Positions 38,869-48,582 of a stretch of DNA of 64,000 bases are shown one piece after another; position 1 is the stretch's first letter, and every line of letters begins with the position of its first letter. The stretch covers positions 1-64,000 of the forward strand of contig CAYVQE010000014.1 in the NCBI GenBank assembly GCA_964454005.1, given 5' to 3'. The notes beneath the pieces are model-generated. The model saw only the letters and a program-made list of their open reading frames with translations. It ran no database searches and was not told where the DNA came from. A program made the position numbers and the translations under genes. This DNA is from CAYVQE01 sp964454005 (GTDB lineage: Bacteria > Myxococcota > B64-G9).

Positions 38869-40227
38869 ATGGCCGAGGAGAAGCTGACCAAGGAGCAGTT
38901 GCTGGAAAAAGCCAAGAAACCGGCGAAGGACGCCATGGAGCTGCACCCCTTCTACAAGGGCAAGGTGGGGGTGGCCTCCAAGGCCTGCATCCGCGGGCTG
39001 GACGACTTCGCCATCTGGTACACCCCCGGCGTGGCCGCTCCTTGCCGCGACATCGCCGAGAACCCGGAGCGGGTCTGGGACCACACCAACAAGGGCAACT
39101 TCGTGGCCGTGGTCTCCGACGGCACCCGGGTGCTGGGCCTGGGCGACATCGGACCCGAGGCCGGCCTGCCGGTGATGGAGGGCAAGGCCCTGCTGTTCAA
39201 GTACCTGGGCGGCGTCGATGCCTTCCCCATCTGCCTCGATTGCCACGAGCCCGAGGAGATCATCAGCGCGGTCAAGTGGCTGCAGCCGACCTTCGGCGGC
39301 ATCAACCTGGAGGACATCTCCAAGCCCAAGTGCTTCACCGTGCTCGACCGGCTGCGCCAGGAGTGCCGCATCCCGGTATGGCACGACGACCAGCAAGGCA
39401 CCGCCGCGGTGACCGTGGCCGGTCTGATCAACGCGCTCAAAGTCGTCGGCAAGGCCATGGATCAGGTCAAGGTGGTGCTCAACGGCGCCGGCGCGTCGAA
39501 CATCCGCATCGCCCACCTGATCATCCAGGCCGGCATCAAGCCGGGCAACGTCATCCTGTGCGACTCGCGCGGCACCCTGCACAAGGGCCGCAGCGAGCTC
39601 GAGACCAGCGAGCCGTTCAAGTGGGAGTTGGTCGAGATCACCAACGACCAGCAGCTCGCCGGCAGCACCGCCGACGCCATGAAGGGCGCCGACGTGCTGA
39701 TCTCGCTGTCCAAGTCGGGCCCGGGCGTGATCCAGCCGGACTGGGTGTCGTCCATGGCCAAGGGAGCGGTGGTGTTCGTCTGCGCCAATCCGGTGCCCGA
39801 GATCTGGCCCTGGGAGGCGCTGGAGGCCGGCGCCGAGGTGGTCGCCACCGGCCGCAGCGATTTCCCCAACCAGGTCAACAACTCGCTGGGCTTCCCGGGC
39901 ATCTTCCGCGGTACGCTGGACGTGCGCGCCAGCACCATCACCGACGAGATGTGCCTGGAGGCGGCGCTGGAGCTGGCCCGTACGGCCGAGGATCGCGGCC
40001 TGAGCAAGGAATCGCTGCTGCCGACCATGGACGATTGGGAGGTCTTCCCGCGCGAGGCGGCCGCGGTGGGCATGAAGGCCATCGAGCAAGGCGTGGCCAA
40101 GCTGACCGACGTCACCCGCGAGGACCTGCGGTGCCAGGCCGAGGCCATCATCAAGAACGCCCGCGAGGAAGCCCACTGCATGCAGCGAGAAGGCTTTATC
40201 CGCCTCCCCCCCACCTGCTCCGAGTAA
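38869..40227 (+). CDS. Malic enzyme (oxaloacetate-decarboxylating, MaeB-type without PTA domain)
   Basis: 452 aa. Converts malate and NAD(P)+ to pyruvate and CO2. N-terminal malic domain: RGLDDFAIWYTPGVAAPCRDI, LGLGDIGPEAGLPVMEGKA; metal and substrate ligands in PICLDCHEPEEI and PVWHDDQQGTAAV. Rossmann domain: VVLNGAGASNIRIAHLI and VVFVCANPVPEIWPWEA. The phosphotransacetylase-like C-terminal domain of E. coli MaeB is absent, as in many short bacterial forms. Start has a GGAGG-containing leader. Cofactor preference is not resolved. Confidence 0.93.
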   Translation: MAEEKLTKEQLLEKAKKPAKDAMELHPFYKGKVGVASKACIRGLDDFAIWYTPGVAAPCRDIAENPERVWDHTNKGNFVAVVSDGTRVLGLGDIGPEAGLPVMEGKALLFKYLGGVDAFPICLDCHEPEEIISAVKWLQPTFGGINLEDISKPKCFTVLDRLRQECRIPVWHDDQQGTAAVTVAGLINALKVVGKAMDQVKVVLNGAGASNIRIAHLIIQAGIKPGNVILCDSRGTLHKGRSELETSEPFKWELVEITNDQQLAGSTADAMKGADVLISLSKSGPGVIQPDWVSSMAKGAVVFVCANPVPEIWPWEALEAGAEVVATGRSDFPNQVNNSLGFPGIFRGTLDVRASTITDEMCLEAALELARTAEDRGLSKESLLPTMDDWEVFPREAAAVGMKAIEQGVAKLTDVTREDLRCQAEAIIKNAREEAHCMQREGFIRLPPTCSE

Positions 40228-40294
40228 CCTGGTAAACATCTTGGTGGCATCGGATGGGGGGCCGGTCGTCCGATTGCGGTCGGGGTGGGGCCGG

Positions 40295-40355
40295 TTGACA
40301 GGTCGCCCAAGCGAACTCCATAATGGATTGACCGCGCGCGGCCGCCTTGCGGCCG
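40295..40355 (+). promoter_or_regulatory. Promoter and leader hairpin of the surface-lipoprotein operon
   Basis: TTGACA (40295-40300), 18 bp, CATAAT (40319-40324). About eight bases after the predicted start a strong hairpin CGGCCGC-CTT-GCGGCCG (40339-40355) occurs in the ~110-nt leader of the gene at 40442. It may stabilise the mRNA or attenuate transcription; no T-run follows. Confidence 0.55.
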
Positions 40356-40441
40356 TGGGGTCCGATGAGCGATGGCCGATGGACGGTGATGCGGATCCCC
40401 GAAAGGCCGGGCCGGGGCGGTCGGGGACGGAGAGGACGCCC

Positions 40442-41536
40442 ATGAACGGCGAGCCCACACCTCGGCGAACCGGTGCCGCCAGGCGCGGCCGATGCCCCCT
40501 TTTCCCCGCATCGTTCGCGATGCTGGCACTGCTGCTGGCCGGGTCGGGCTGCGAGGACACCCGTTTCCGGGTGCGCACCCCGCCGGGCGAGCGGCTCGAC
40601 GTGTTCCAGCAGACCGCCGTGCCCACCATCGACGTGCTGTGGGTGGTGGACAACTCGGCCTCGATGGCCGAGGAGCAGCAGGCCCTGGCCGACAACTTCT
40701 CCTATTTCTTCGACTACCTCGACGCCACCGGGGCCGATTTCCACATCGGCGTCATCTCCACCGATGTCTACTCCGACGGCCACCAGGGCCGCCTGCTGGG
40801 CCGCATCCCGATCATCAGCCGGGCCACGCCCAACACGGCCGCCGTGTTCGCCGAGAACGTGCTGGTGGGCACCGACGGCAAGGGCGACGAGCAGGGCTTC
40901 GCGGCCGCTGAGGCGGCCCTGAGCGAGCCGCTGATCTCGGGGCCGAACGCCGACTTTCTGCGCCCGGACGCCTTCCTGTTTTTGATCTTCGTCTCCGACG
41001 AGGACGACCGCTCCTTCGGCGAGGTGCCCTACTACCTGCGCCGCTTCGAGCAGATCAAGGGCATCGGCAACGACGGCATGGTCAACATCGCCGCCGTGGT
41101 CGAGATCGAGCCCGGCTCCTGCCCGGACGCCGATCCTGGCGAGCGTTACGGCGCGCTGGCCGAGACAGCCGGCGGCCTGGTGGCCAGCATCTGCGAGCCC
41201 GACTTCGCCGCCAACCTCGACGCGCTGGGCTTCTCGGCCGCCGGGCTGAAGCGTAGCTTCGCATTGAGCGAGGCGGCCAAGCCGGCCAGCCTGGCGGTCT
41301 GGGTCAAGACGCAGTGCGCCGCCGAGCCGCCGCCGGAGGACATCTGCGAGACGGTCTACGACGACTGCCGCGGCGACAACGAGCTCTACGGCCACTCCTG
41401 CGTGGTGCGCCGCGCCCTGCCCGACGGCTGGGCCTATGAGGAGGACACCGCCAGCATCCGCTTCTACGGCCGGGCGGTGCCGCCCTTCGGCGCCATCATC
41501 GAGGCCGGCTACATACCGGATGTGGAGACCTTCTGA
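40442..41536 (+). CDS. VWA-domain lipoprotein
   Basis: 364 aa, first gene of the lipoprotein cluster. Lipobox LLAGSGC (Cys37) after a long n-region. The von Willebrand A-type domain has a MIDAS site in WVVDNSASM (Asp70, Ser72, Ser74) and a later LIFVSDEDDRS strand. Metal-dependent protein binding at the surface is the likely role. Cysteines in the second half suggest disulfides. Start at 40442 uses GGAGAGGAC. Its stop shares one base with the next ATG. Confidence 0.83.
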   Translation: MNGEPTPRRTGAARRGRCPLFPASFAMLALLLAGSGCEDTRFRVRTPPGERLDVFQQTAVPTIDVLWVVDNSASMAEEQQALADNFSYFFDYLDATGADFHIGVISTDVYSDGHQGRLLGRIPIISRATPNTAAVFAENVLVGTDGKGDEQGFAAAEAALSEPLISGPNADFLRPDAFLFLIFVSDEDDRSFGEVPYYLRRFEQIKGIGNDGMVNIAAVVEIEPGSCPDADPGERYGALAETAGGLVASICEPDFAANLDALGFSAAGLKRSFALSEAAKPASLAVWVKTQCAAEPPPEDICETVYDDCRGDNELYGHSCVVRRALPDGWAYEEDTASIRFYGRAVPPFGAIIEAGYIPDVETF

Positions 41537-42999
41537 TGGTTGACCGCGGCGGCTTCCCGAGGGCATCGCGGCTGTGGCTGCTGGGGCTGTGGCTGGCGGC
41601 GGCCGGCGGTTGCGAAAACACCAACCTGGGCGAGGCCGAGCCGCTGATGGGCGTGGCCCAGCAGCGCATCGAGTTCGGCGCGGTGGCGGTCGGCGACACC
41701 GCCACCCGCCAGGTCTTCGTGCAGAACACCGGCCGCGGCCGGCTGAACCTCAGCGCAACCATCGCGGGCGACCCCGACGGCGCCTTCAGCGTGCCCGGGC
41801 TGGACAGCCCCATCCAGCCCTTCGTCCAGGGCGCGGTGGTCGTCGCCTTCCACCCGCCCGACATCGCCCGCTACCAGGCCAGCCTGGTGCTGACCGGCAA
41901 CGACGATGAAAACCCACGGGTCGAGATCGCCTTGGCCGGCAGCGGCTACCGCCGCGGCGCCATCGAGGTCGTGCCCGACACCATCGACTTCGGCACGGTG
42001 GCCGCCGGCGAGGTGGGCCAGGACACGGTGACGGTGCGCAACGTGGGCAACGGCCAGCTCAAGGTCACCGGCATCGCCTTCAGCGCCGCCACCAGCCCCG
42101 ACTTCCACATCCTGAGTTCCACCCGCACCCCGGCCTACATCGCCGCCGGCAAGCAGGTCCCGCTGCGGCTAGCCTACCGGCCGGGCGTGCTCAGCCAGCC
42201 GCCGGGTGAAGGCCGGCTGGAGATCCAGGCCGCCGATCCCTTCCAGCCGGTCAGCCGGGTACGTCTGCTGGCCCGGCTCAACCAGGCACCGCGCGCCGAC
42301 GCCGGGCCCGATCGCGAGGTCGATCCGCTGACCCGGGTCGAGCTAGACGGCAGCGCCAGCCAGGATCCGGACGGCGATCTGCCGCTGGCCTTCGACTGGC
42401 GCCTGGTGCGCAAGCCCGAGGGCAGCAGCGCCGCGCTGGACAGCGTCGACCAGCCCCGGGTGACCTTCACCCCGGATCTGGTGGGGGTCTACGAGGCCGA
42501 ACTCTTCGTCACCGACGCCACCGGCCTGCGCAGCCTGCTGCCCGATCGGGTGGCGGTCACCGCCATCCCGGCCGAACGCCTGCTGGTCGAGCTGGTCTGG
42601 GAATCGCCGATCGCCGACCTGGATCTGCACCTGCTGGCCCCCGGCGGCGTGTTCGGCGGGCTGCTCGACTGCCACTGGGACAACCCGGAGCCCGACTGGG
42701 GCACAGCCGGCGACCCGGCCGACGACCCGGCCCTGCTGCGCGACGACCTGGCCGGATTCGGACCCGAGACGGTGGGCTACGCCGAGCCGCTCGACGGCCG
42801 CTACCGGCTGTGGGTCGACTACTTCGCCGCCCACACCCCCTCGGGCGAGGAGCGCACCCGGGCCACGCTGCGGGTGTTCGTGGACGGTTTCCTGGAAGCC
42901 GAGATCAGCCGTCAACTGGACCGCCAGGGCCAGCTATGGCAGGCGGTCGAGGTGCTGTGGCCGGAAGGCACGGTCGAGGCCGTGGACGTGCTGGAGTGA
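41536..42999 (+). CDS. ASH/PKD-domain lipoprotein
   Basis: 487 aa. Lipobox AAAGGC. Two ASH-type domains (IEFGAVAVGDTATRQVFVQN and IDFGTVAAGEVGQDTVTVRN) are followed by a PKD domain (NQAPRADAGPDREVDPLTRVELDGSAS) and a C-terminal beta-rich domain starting LLVELVWESPIADLDLHLLAPGG, typical of exported proteins. The ATG overlaps the previous stop by one base. Structural surface or adhesion role inferred; no enzyme motif seen. Confidence 0.83.
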   Translation: MVDRGGFPRASRLWLLGLWLAAAGGCENTNLGEAEPLMGVAQQRIEFGAVAVGDTATRQVFVQNTGRGRLNLSATIAGDPDGAFSVPGLDSPIQPFVQGAVVVAFHPPDIARYQASLVLTGNDDENPRVEIALAGSGYRRGAIEVVPDTIDFGTVAAGEVGQDTVTVRNVGNGQLKVTGIAFSAATSPDFHILSSTRTPAYIAAGKQVPLRLAYRPGVLSQPPGEGRLEIQAADPFQPVSRVRLLARLNQAPRADAGPDREVDPLTRVELDGSASQDPDGDLPLAFDWRLVRKPEGSSAALDSVDQPRVTFTPDLVGVYEAELFVTDATGLRSLLPDRVAVTAIPAERLLVELVWESPIADLDLHLLAPGGVFGGLLDCHWDNPEPDWGTAGDPADDPALLRDDLAGFGPETVGYAEPLDGRYRLWVDYFAAHTPSGEERTRATLRVFVDGFLEAEISRQLDRQGQLWQAVEVLWPEGTVEAVDVLE

Positions 43000-43003
43000 T
43001 GCC

Positions 43004-44495
43004 GTGAGACCGCAACGCGCGACGGATGGAGCGAGGCGCAGCTGGCCGTGGTTGGCGCCGTTGCTGCTGGCGCTGGTTCTGGGCCAGGCCTGCGACGGCC
43101 AGGGGGGCGGCCAGACCGACGGCGGCTCGGACGCCATCCTCTGTGAGGACCGGCTCGACTGTCCGGCCCGATTGGGCTGCGTCGACGGCGTCTGCGGCCA
43201 CTGCACGCGCGACCGCGACTGCGCCGTCACCGAGTTTTGCAACCCGGTCGAGCGCCTGTGCTATCCGATCCACGTCGGCGAATGCGTGCTCAACGAGGAC
43301 TGCGCGCTGGGTTCGTTCTGCGTCCAGGGCACCTGCCGCGACGGCTCGGAGGTGGTGGTCTGCAGCCAGGACGCCGACTGCGCCGCCGGCCAGCGCTGCG
43401 ACCGGCTCAACCTGGTCTGCGTCCAGGACATCGGCTGCGACCGCGACGAGGATTGCGCCGAGGGCCAGGTCTGCGATCAGGCCACCGAGCGCTGCGTCAG
43501 CGCCTGTACCCCCGAGACCGAGGACGTGGTCTGCGGCTTCGGCCTGGTATGCGACGAGTTCGGCCGCTGCGTCGAGTGCACCTCGGACGCGCAGTGCGGG
43601 GTCGGGTTGACCTGCAACCCGGAGACCAACCGCTGCGAGGGCGAGAACTCCTGCATCACCGATCGCGACTGCCTGGCCGGCTCGGTCTGCAACCCGCAGA
43701 CCCAGCAGTGCACCGCGGCCCCGCCCGAATGCCTGTCGAACGCCGACTGCGCCGCGGGCATGCAGTGCGTTCCGACCACCGGCCGCTGCCGGCCGGCCGA
43801 ATGCCAACCCGACGCCGAGGAGCCCAACGACGGCCCGGACGCGGCCGCCGTGCTGGAACCGGGCCGCAGCCAGACGCTGCGGCTGTGCCCGGGCGATCAG
43901 GACTGGTTTCGCATCGAACTGGCCCGCGCCGACCGGCTGCAGGTGATCGTCGATACCGATCTGCTGGCCGCCGACCATTTCAGCATCAAGCTGTTCGATC
44001 CAGCGGTGGGCGAAGCGCTGCAGGAGGGTTCGCTGCTGATCNNNNNNNNNNACCGGGAACGGCGCCTACCGGCTGCGCACGGCCACCAGCGATCCGCAGG
44101 TGGAATACAGCCTGATCGTGACCGTGTCGCGGGGCACGCCTTGCGACGACGACGCGTTCGAGCCCAACGACGCCGTGCTCAGCGCGCAGCCCATCGCGGC
44201 GGGCGATTACGGTCCGCTGGCGCTGTGCCCGCGGGACGAGGACTGGTTCGTATTCGAGCACCCGCTGGACCGGCGGGTCGAGGCCCGGATCGAGTTTCCG
44301 GCCCTGGAGGGCGATCTGGATCTGGAGCTGATCGGCGGCGACGGCCAGACCGTCATCGACCGCTCGGCCACCGCCGGCGACTCGGAGACGGTACGGGCGT
44401 TCGACGAGCCGGGGACGCGATTCTACCTGCGGGTCTGGGCCGAGCCCCAGGTCGGCAACCGCTACGTGCTGCAACTCGAGCTGCCGCCGCGGTAG
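43004..44495 (+). CDS. Cys-rich lipoprotein with pre-peptidase-like C-terminal domains, interrupted by an assembly gap
   Basis: About 495 aa. GTG start at 43004, eight bases after GGAG. Signal ends LALVLGQAC. Residues about 45-260 hold roughly nine ~25-residue Cys-rich motifs (DCAAGQRCDRLNLVC-like). The C-terminal part has two pre-peptidase-like beta domains of the form EPNDGPDAA...LCPGDQDWFRIEL and EPNDAVLSA...LCPRDEDWFVFEH. A 10-N gap at 44042-44051 falls between complete codons, so the apparent frame change there is an artefact. Confidence 0.82.
44042..44051. other. 10-N assembly gap inside the Cys-rich lipoprotein gene
   Basis: Codons end exactly at 44041 and resume at 44052 (TGNGAYRLRTATS), so the true gap should be a multiple of three. 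Confidence 0.95.
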
Positions 44496-44514
44496 CGTGA
44501 GGAGTTCAGAAGCC

Positions 44515-47500
44515 ATGAGGTGCTGGAGCCGGGCGATCGAATTGCTGCTGCTGGCACCGCTGTGGCTCGGCTGCGGCGGCGGCGACGGCCCGACCGACGC
44601 CGGGCTGGACGCCGACGGCGGTGGCGACGGCGGTGACGTGGCGCCGGCCGACGGCGACGGTGGCGACGGCGACGCCGGCCCGGGCGATGCCGACGCCGGC
44701 CCGGTCGAGCTGACCGTCAGCGCCGTGCTGCCGTCGCGCGGGCCGGTCGAGGGCGGCACCTGGGCCAACATCATCGGCTCCGGATTCGTCGCGGGCATCG
44801 GCGACAGCCCCTTCGACGTGCGCGACGTGACCGACGTGCTGTTCGGCGACAACCCGGCCATCGACATCGAGGTCATCCGTGACGACATGATCAGCGTGCG
44901 CACCCCGACCGGCCTGGCCGGTCCGGTGGCGGTCACGGTGGAAAACCCCAACGGCCGGGTGAGCCTGCCGGAGGCGTTCACCTTCTACGAGGCGGTGCGG
45001 GCCGACGGCGTCGAGCCGACCGGGCTGGCGGCCGGCGGCGGCACCCCCTTCACCATCCAGGGGGTCGGCTTCACGCCCGACACCAGCGTGTTGATCGGCG
45101 GCCGCACCGCGGCCGCAGTGGTGGTCGAGTCGGCCGAGCGGGTGACCGGCCGCGCCCCGCCCGGCCCGCCGGGCGGCGCCGACGTGCGGGTGGTCAACCG
45201 CAACGGCGACGACCTGCTCTTCCGGGCCGTCACCTACCACGCCCGGCCGCAGTTGGACGCCGTCGCGCCGCCCAGCGGCCCGGCCGCCGGCGGCACCGCG
45301 GTGGTGGCCAGCGGTGCCGGGATCGGCCCGAGCAGCAGCCTGGCGCTCGGCGGCCAGCCGGCCAGCGACCTACAGGTCACCGGAGATGATCGCCTCGAGG
45401 CCGTCACCCCGCCCGGCGCGCCTGGCCCGGTCGACGTCACCCTGCAGGGTCCGGTCGAGTCGGATCGGCTGGCCGGCGGCTTCGTCTACCTGGACGCGGC
45501 CGACGGCCGGCTGCGGCTGCTGGGTGTCAGCCCGGCGGCCGGCCCCGCGGCCGGCGGCCAGCCGGTGACCCTGGTGGGCGACGGCTTCGCCAGCCACGAG
45601 ATCCAGGCGCTGCGCTTCGGCCAGGCCGAGGTGGCCGACTGGCAGGTGATCGACGAACGCCGGCTGCGCCTGACGGCACCGCCCGGCGCTGCCGGCGCGG
45701 TGGCGGTCGAGGTGGAGTCCGCCAGCGACCTGGCCCGCCTCGAAGCGGCCTACCGCTACTTCGAGCCGTTGGCCGGCGTCGGCCTGGAGCCGGACGCCGG
45801 CCCGGCCGCCGGCGGCACCCCGTTCGTGCTGACCGGGGCTGGCTTCGGCCCCGAGACCACGGTGACCTTCGGCGGCGTGCCGGCCGATCAGCTGCAGCGG
45901 ATCTCGGACAGCCGCATCGAGGGCGTCACGCCGCCGGGCGCCCCTGGTGCGGTCGACGTGACCGTCGCCGATGGCGACAGCCGGGCCGTCCTGGCCGAGG
46001 GATTCACCTACACCACCGATCTGGATCTGATCCGGGTTGCGCCCGATACCGGCGCCCAGGCCGGCGGCACCTACGTCACCCTCTACGGCCACGGCTTCGC
46101 CCCGGGCATGCGCATCTGGTTTGGCGACCAGGAAGCCGCGCTGGTGCAGTTCCAGTCGAGCGCCACCGCCACCGCCCGCACCCCGCGCGGCCAACCCGGC
46201 GAGGTGACCGTGGCCGTCGAGATCGCCGGCGAGCGCGTGGAGTTGCCTGCCGGCTACGCCTACTTCGATCCCACCAACGACCGCGGCGGCGCCTCGGGCG
46301 GGCCCATCCAGGGTGCCTTCAACGTCACCTGCCTCGACGGCTCGTGGGTCGACTACGGCGCCCCGGTGCCAGACGCCACCGTGATCATCGACGAGCCGGC
46401 CCTGAGCGCCCAGACAGACGACCGCGGCCAGGTGACCTTCTCGGGCCCCTCGCTGGTGCGCGCGGTCACGGTCACCGCCGGCAAGCCCGGCTACGAGTCC
46501 ATCACCGTGGCCGATTTGAACGCGGCCAACCTCAGCGTCTACCTCTACCCCAACGAGCAGGAACCGCCCGACCCGGGCCAGATCGAGGTGACCTACAGCT
46601 CCATCGCCGGCCGGGTTTTCGGCTTCAAGGACATCCCGGGCCTGCCCACCGGACCCACCATCAGCCACGAGGCCCGCATCCAGTTCACCTCCTACAGCCT
46701 GTACTCGGTGCCGCCCTTCGGCTCCGAGCCGCGCGGCAAGCCCATCGAATCCGACGGCGGCCGCTACGAGTTCGCCCCGCTGCGATTGGGCAATTACTCG
46801 CTGTACGCCCTGTTCGGCGCTTACGACAGCGAGAGCGAGCAGTTCACGCCGGCGCTGCTCGGGGTGCGGCGGGGCATCCAGGTGCCCAGCGAGGACCCGG
46901 TCACCGGCCAGGACGTGCTGCTGACCACCCCGCTCGACCGATCGGTGGTGGTCGATCTGGTCGAGCCGCCGCTGGCCATCGACGAGCGCCAGCCGCGCTA
47001 CGGCGCTTACGTCAGCCTGGACCTGGGCGCCGACGGCGTGATCTACCTCAACCGGGCCCAGGGCACCGGCGGCGAGCTGGTGATCGACCGCCTGCCGGCG
47101 GCCGCCGGCGATGCCTTCCTGTTCGTCGGCCTGGCCAGCCTGGACGGCGCCTACCCGTACTCCTACGTCTTCCGGCGCCGGGCCGGCGATCTGGCGGCCG
47201 GGGTGGAGATGGGCCCCTTCCTGGGCTTTACCGAGTTGGTGGCCCCGTCGCCCGAGGGCGAACTGACCGACGGCCGCATCGCCTGGTCCTTCTCCGGACC
47301 GACCCCGGAGCTGACCCAGCTGCGCATCCAGACCGCCGAGCTGATGCCCAAGACACTGTGGCGTGTCGTATTGCCGGGCGAGGTGACCGAGGTCGCGCTG
47401 CCGGCCGAGCTGCTGGGCGGCCTGCCCCAGGGCGAGCCGCTGATGCTGCTGTTGTACACGGCCAACTCACCGCGCTTCACCTTCGATCGCTTCAACTACG

Positions 47501-47565
47501 GCCAGCTCTCCAGCGGTCGCTGGACGGCCTACACGGTCAACTTCACCAGCTTCAGCGCACCGTGA
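44515..47565 (+). CDS. Large lipoprotein with six IPT/TIG domains
   Basis: 1016 aa. Lipobox LWLGC, then an Asp/Gly/Ala-rich linker. Six IPT/TIG immunoglobulin-like domains follow, each opening with GPxxGGTxVxxxGxGF-like strands (RGPVEGGTWANIIGSGF, SGPAAGGTAVVASGAGI, AGPAAGGQPVTLVGDGF, AGPAAGGTPFVLTGAGF) and containing TPPGAPGxVDVTV. A carboxypeptidase-regulatory-like domain (VPDATVIIDEPALSAQTDDRG) and a long beta-rich C-terminal region complete it. ATG at 44515 was chosen over a GTG at 44497 because GAGGAG precedes it. Likely a surface stalk. Confidence 0.83.
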   Translation: MRCWSRAIELLLLAPLWLGCGGGDGPTDAGLDADGGGDGGDVAPADGDGGDGDAGPGDADAGPVELTVSAVLPSRGPVEGGTWANIIGSGFVAGIGDSPFDVRDVTDVLFGDNPAIDIEVIRDDMISVRTPTGLAGPVAVTVENPNGRVSLPEAFTFYEAVRADGVEPTGLAAGGGTPFTIQGVGFTPDTSVLIGGRTAAAVVVESAERVTGRAPPGPPGGADVRVVNRNGDDLLFRAVTYHARPQLDAVAPPSGPAAGGTAVVASGAGIGPSSSLALGGQPASDLQVTGDDRLEAVTPPGAPGPVDVTLQGPVESDRLAGGFVYLDAADGRLRLLGVSPAAGPAAGGQPVTLVGDGFASHEIQALRFGQAEVADWQVIDERRLRLTAPPGAAGAVAVEVESASDLARLEAAYRYFEPLAGVGLEPDAGPAAGGTPFVLTGAGFGPETTVTFGGVPADQLQRISDSRIEGVTPPGAPGAVDVTVADGDSRAVLAEGFTYTTDLDLIRVAPDTGAQAGGTYVTLYGHGFAPGMRIWFGDQEAALVQFQSSATATARTPRGQPGEVTVAVEIAGERVELPAGYAYFDPTNDRGGASGGPIQGAFNVTCLDGSWVDYGAPVPDATVIIDEPALSAQTDDRGQVTFSGPSLVRAVTVTAGKPGYESITVADLNAANLSVYLYPNEQEPPDPGQIEVTYSSIAGRVFGFKDIPGLPTGPTISHEARIQFTSYSLYSVPPFGSEPRGKPIESDGGRYEFAPLRLGNYSLYALFGAYDSESEQFTPALLGVRRGIQVPSEDPVTGQDVLLTTPLDRSVVVDLVEPPLAIDERQPRYGAYVSLDLGADGVIYLNRAQGTGGELVIDRLPAAAGDAFLFVGLASLDGAYPYSYVFRRRAGDLAAGVEMGPFLGFTELVAPSPEGELTDGRIAWSFSGPTPELTQLRIQTAELMPKTLWRVVLPGEVTEVALPAELLGGLPQGEPLMLLLYTANSPRFTFDRFNYGQLSSGRWTAYTVNFTSFSAP

Positions 47566-47572
47566 GGCGGTC

Positions 47573-48577
47573 ATGCTCCGGCGCCACTTTGCATCGGGCA
47601 ACCGGATCGGCGGCTGGGGCCGCCCGGCCGGTTTGCTGCTGGCGGCCAGCCTGGCCGTGCTCGGCTGCGAGGGGGGCGACCGCTTGCGCACCTTCTGCAC
47701 CGGCGACGACGACTGTCCGCCCGGGTACCGCTGCGACCGCGGCAGCGGCCGCTGCCTGTGCGCCAGCGACGACGTCTGCGGGCCGGAGGAATACTGCGCG
47801 CCGGACGGCGTCTGCCGCCGGCGCATGGCCTGCGACACCAACCTCGATTGTCCCGAGGATACCTTCTGCGACTCGACCACTGGCAACTGCATCGAGCTGG
47901 GCAAGTGCACTGATGACAAGCACTGCCCGCTGGGCCAGATCTGCAGCCAGTCCTTCACCTGCGTGCCCGGCTGCCGCGACGCGGGCGACTGCCCGCTGGG
48001 CCGGGTCTGCCTGGAAGGCCACTGCGAGTCCGGCCTGTGCGAGGACAAGAGCTACTGCGCGGCCGGCGAGCTGTGCGACCCCGAGAGCATGACCTGCTAC
48101 GACGCCTACGACGAGCAGACCGCCTCCTACTGCCGGCCTTGCGTGCCGGCGGGCATCGGCGAGCCCAACTCCTGCGGCGACGGCGCCAACTTCTGCGTCA
48201 TGACCGGCAACGATCCCAGCCTGGAGCCCTTCTGCGGCGTCGACTGCAGCCAGGGCCAAGCGTGTCCCAACGGTTACTCCTGCAGCCTGATCCTGCGCGC
48301 GGTGGGCGGCTCCTGCCGCTCGGACGCCGACTGCGAGACCGGCGCCTGCCATATCAACGAAGGCGACGAGGTCGGCTTCTGCCTGTGCACCGCGGACTCC
48401 GATTGCCCCCAGGACAGCTGCGATGATTTCACCTTCCGCTGCACGGTGACCCGCCGGGCCTGCACGCCGGGCGGCGGCGAGTGCGATCGGCCCATCTACT
48501 GCATCGATGGGCTGTGCCTGATCGGCCGCAACTGCACGCCCATCGAGGGGCTGCGCTGCTCGGACTTGCAGGAGTGA
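47573..48577 (+). CDS. Cys-rich lipoprotein, paralog A
   Basis: 334 aa. Lipobox LAVLGC. The first ~140 mature residues are EGF/Dickkopf-like Cys modules (RTFCTGDDDCPPGYRCDR, KCTDDKHCPLGQICS). Near-identical to the next gene at DNA level in this part, with later divergence. The C-terminus ends in a conserved NCTPIEGLRCSDLQE. Located 7 bp after the IPT protein gene. Function unknown; disulfide-rich surface protein. Confidence 0.83.
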   Translation: MLRRHFASGNRIGGWGRPAGLLLAASLAVLGCEGGDRLRTFCTGDDDCPPGYRCDRGSGRCLCASDDVCGPEEYCAPDGVCRRRMACDTNLDCPEDTFCDSTTGNCIELGKCTDDKHCPLGQICSQSFTCVPGCRDAGDCPLGRVCLEGHCESGLCEDKSYCAAGELCDPESMTCYDAYDEQTASYCRPCVPAGIGEPNSCGDGANFCVMTGNDPSLEPFCGVDCSQGQACPNGYSCSLILRAVGGSCRSDADCETGACHINEGDEVGFCLCTADSDCPQDSCDDFTFRCTVTRRACTPGGGECDRPIYCIDGLCLIGRNCTPIEGLRCSDLQE

Positions 48578-48582
48578 ACCCC

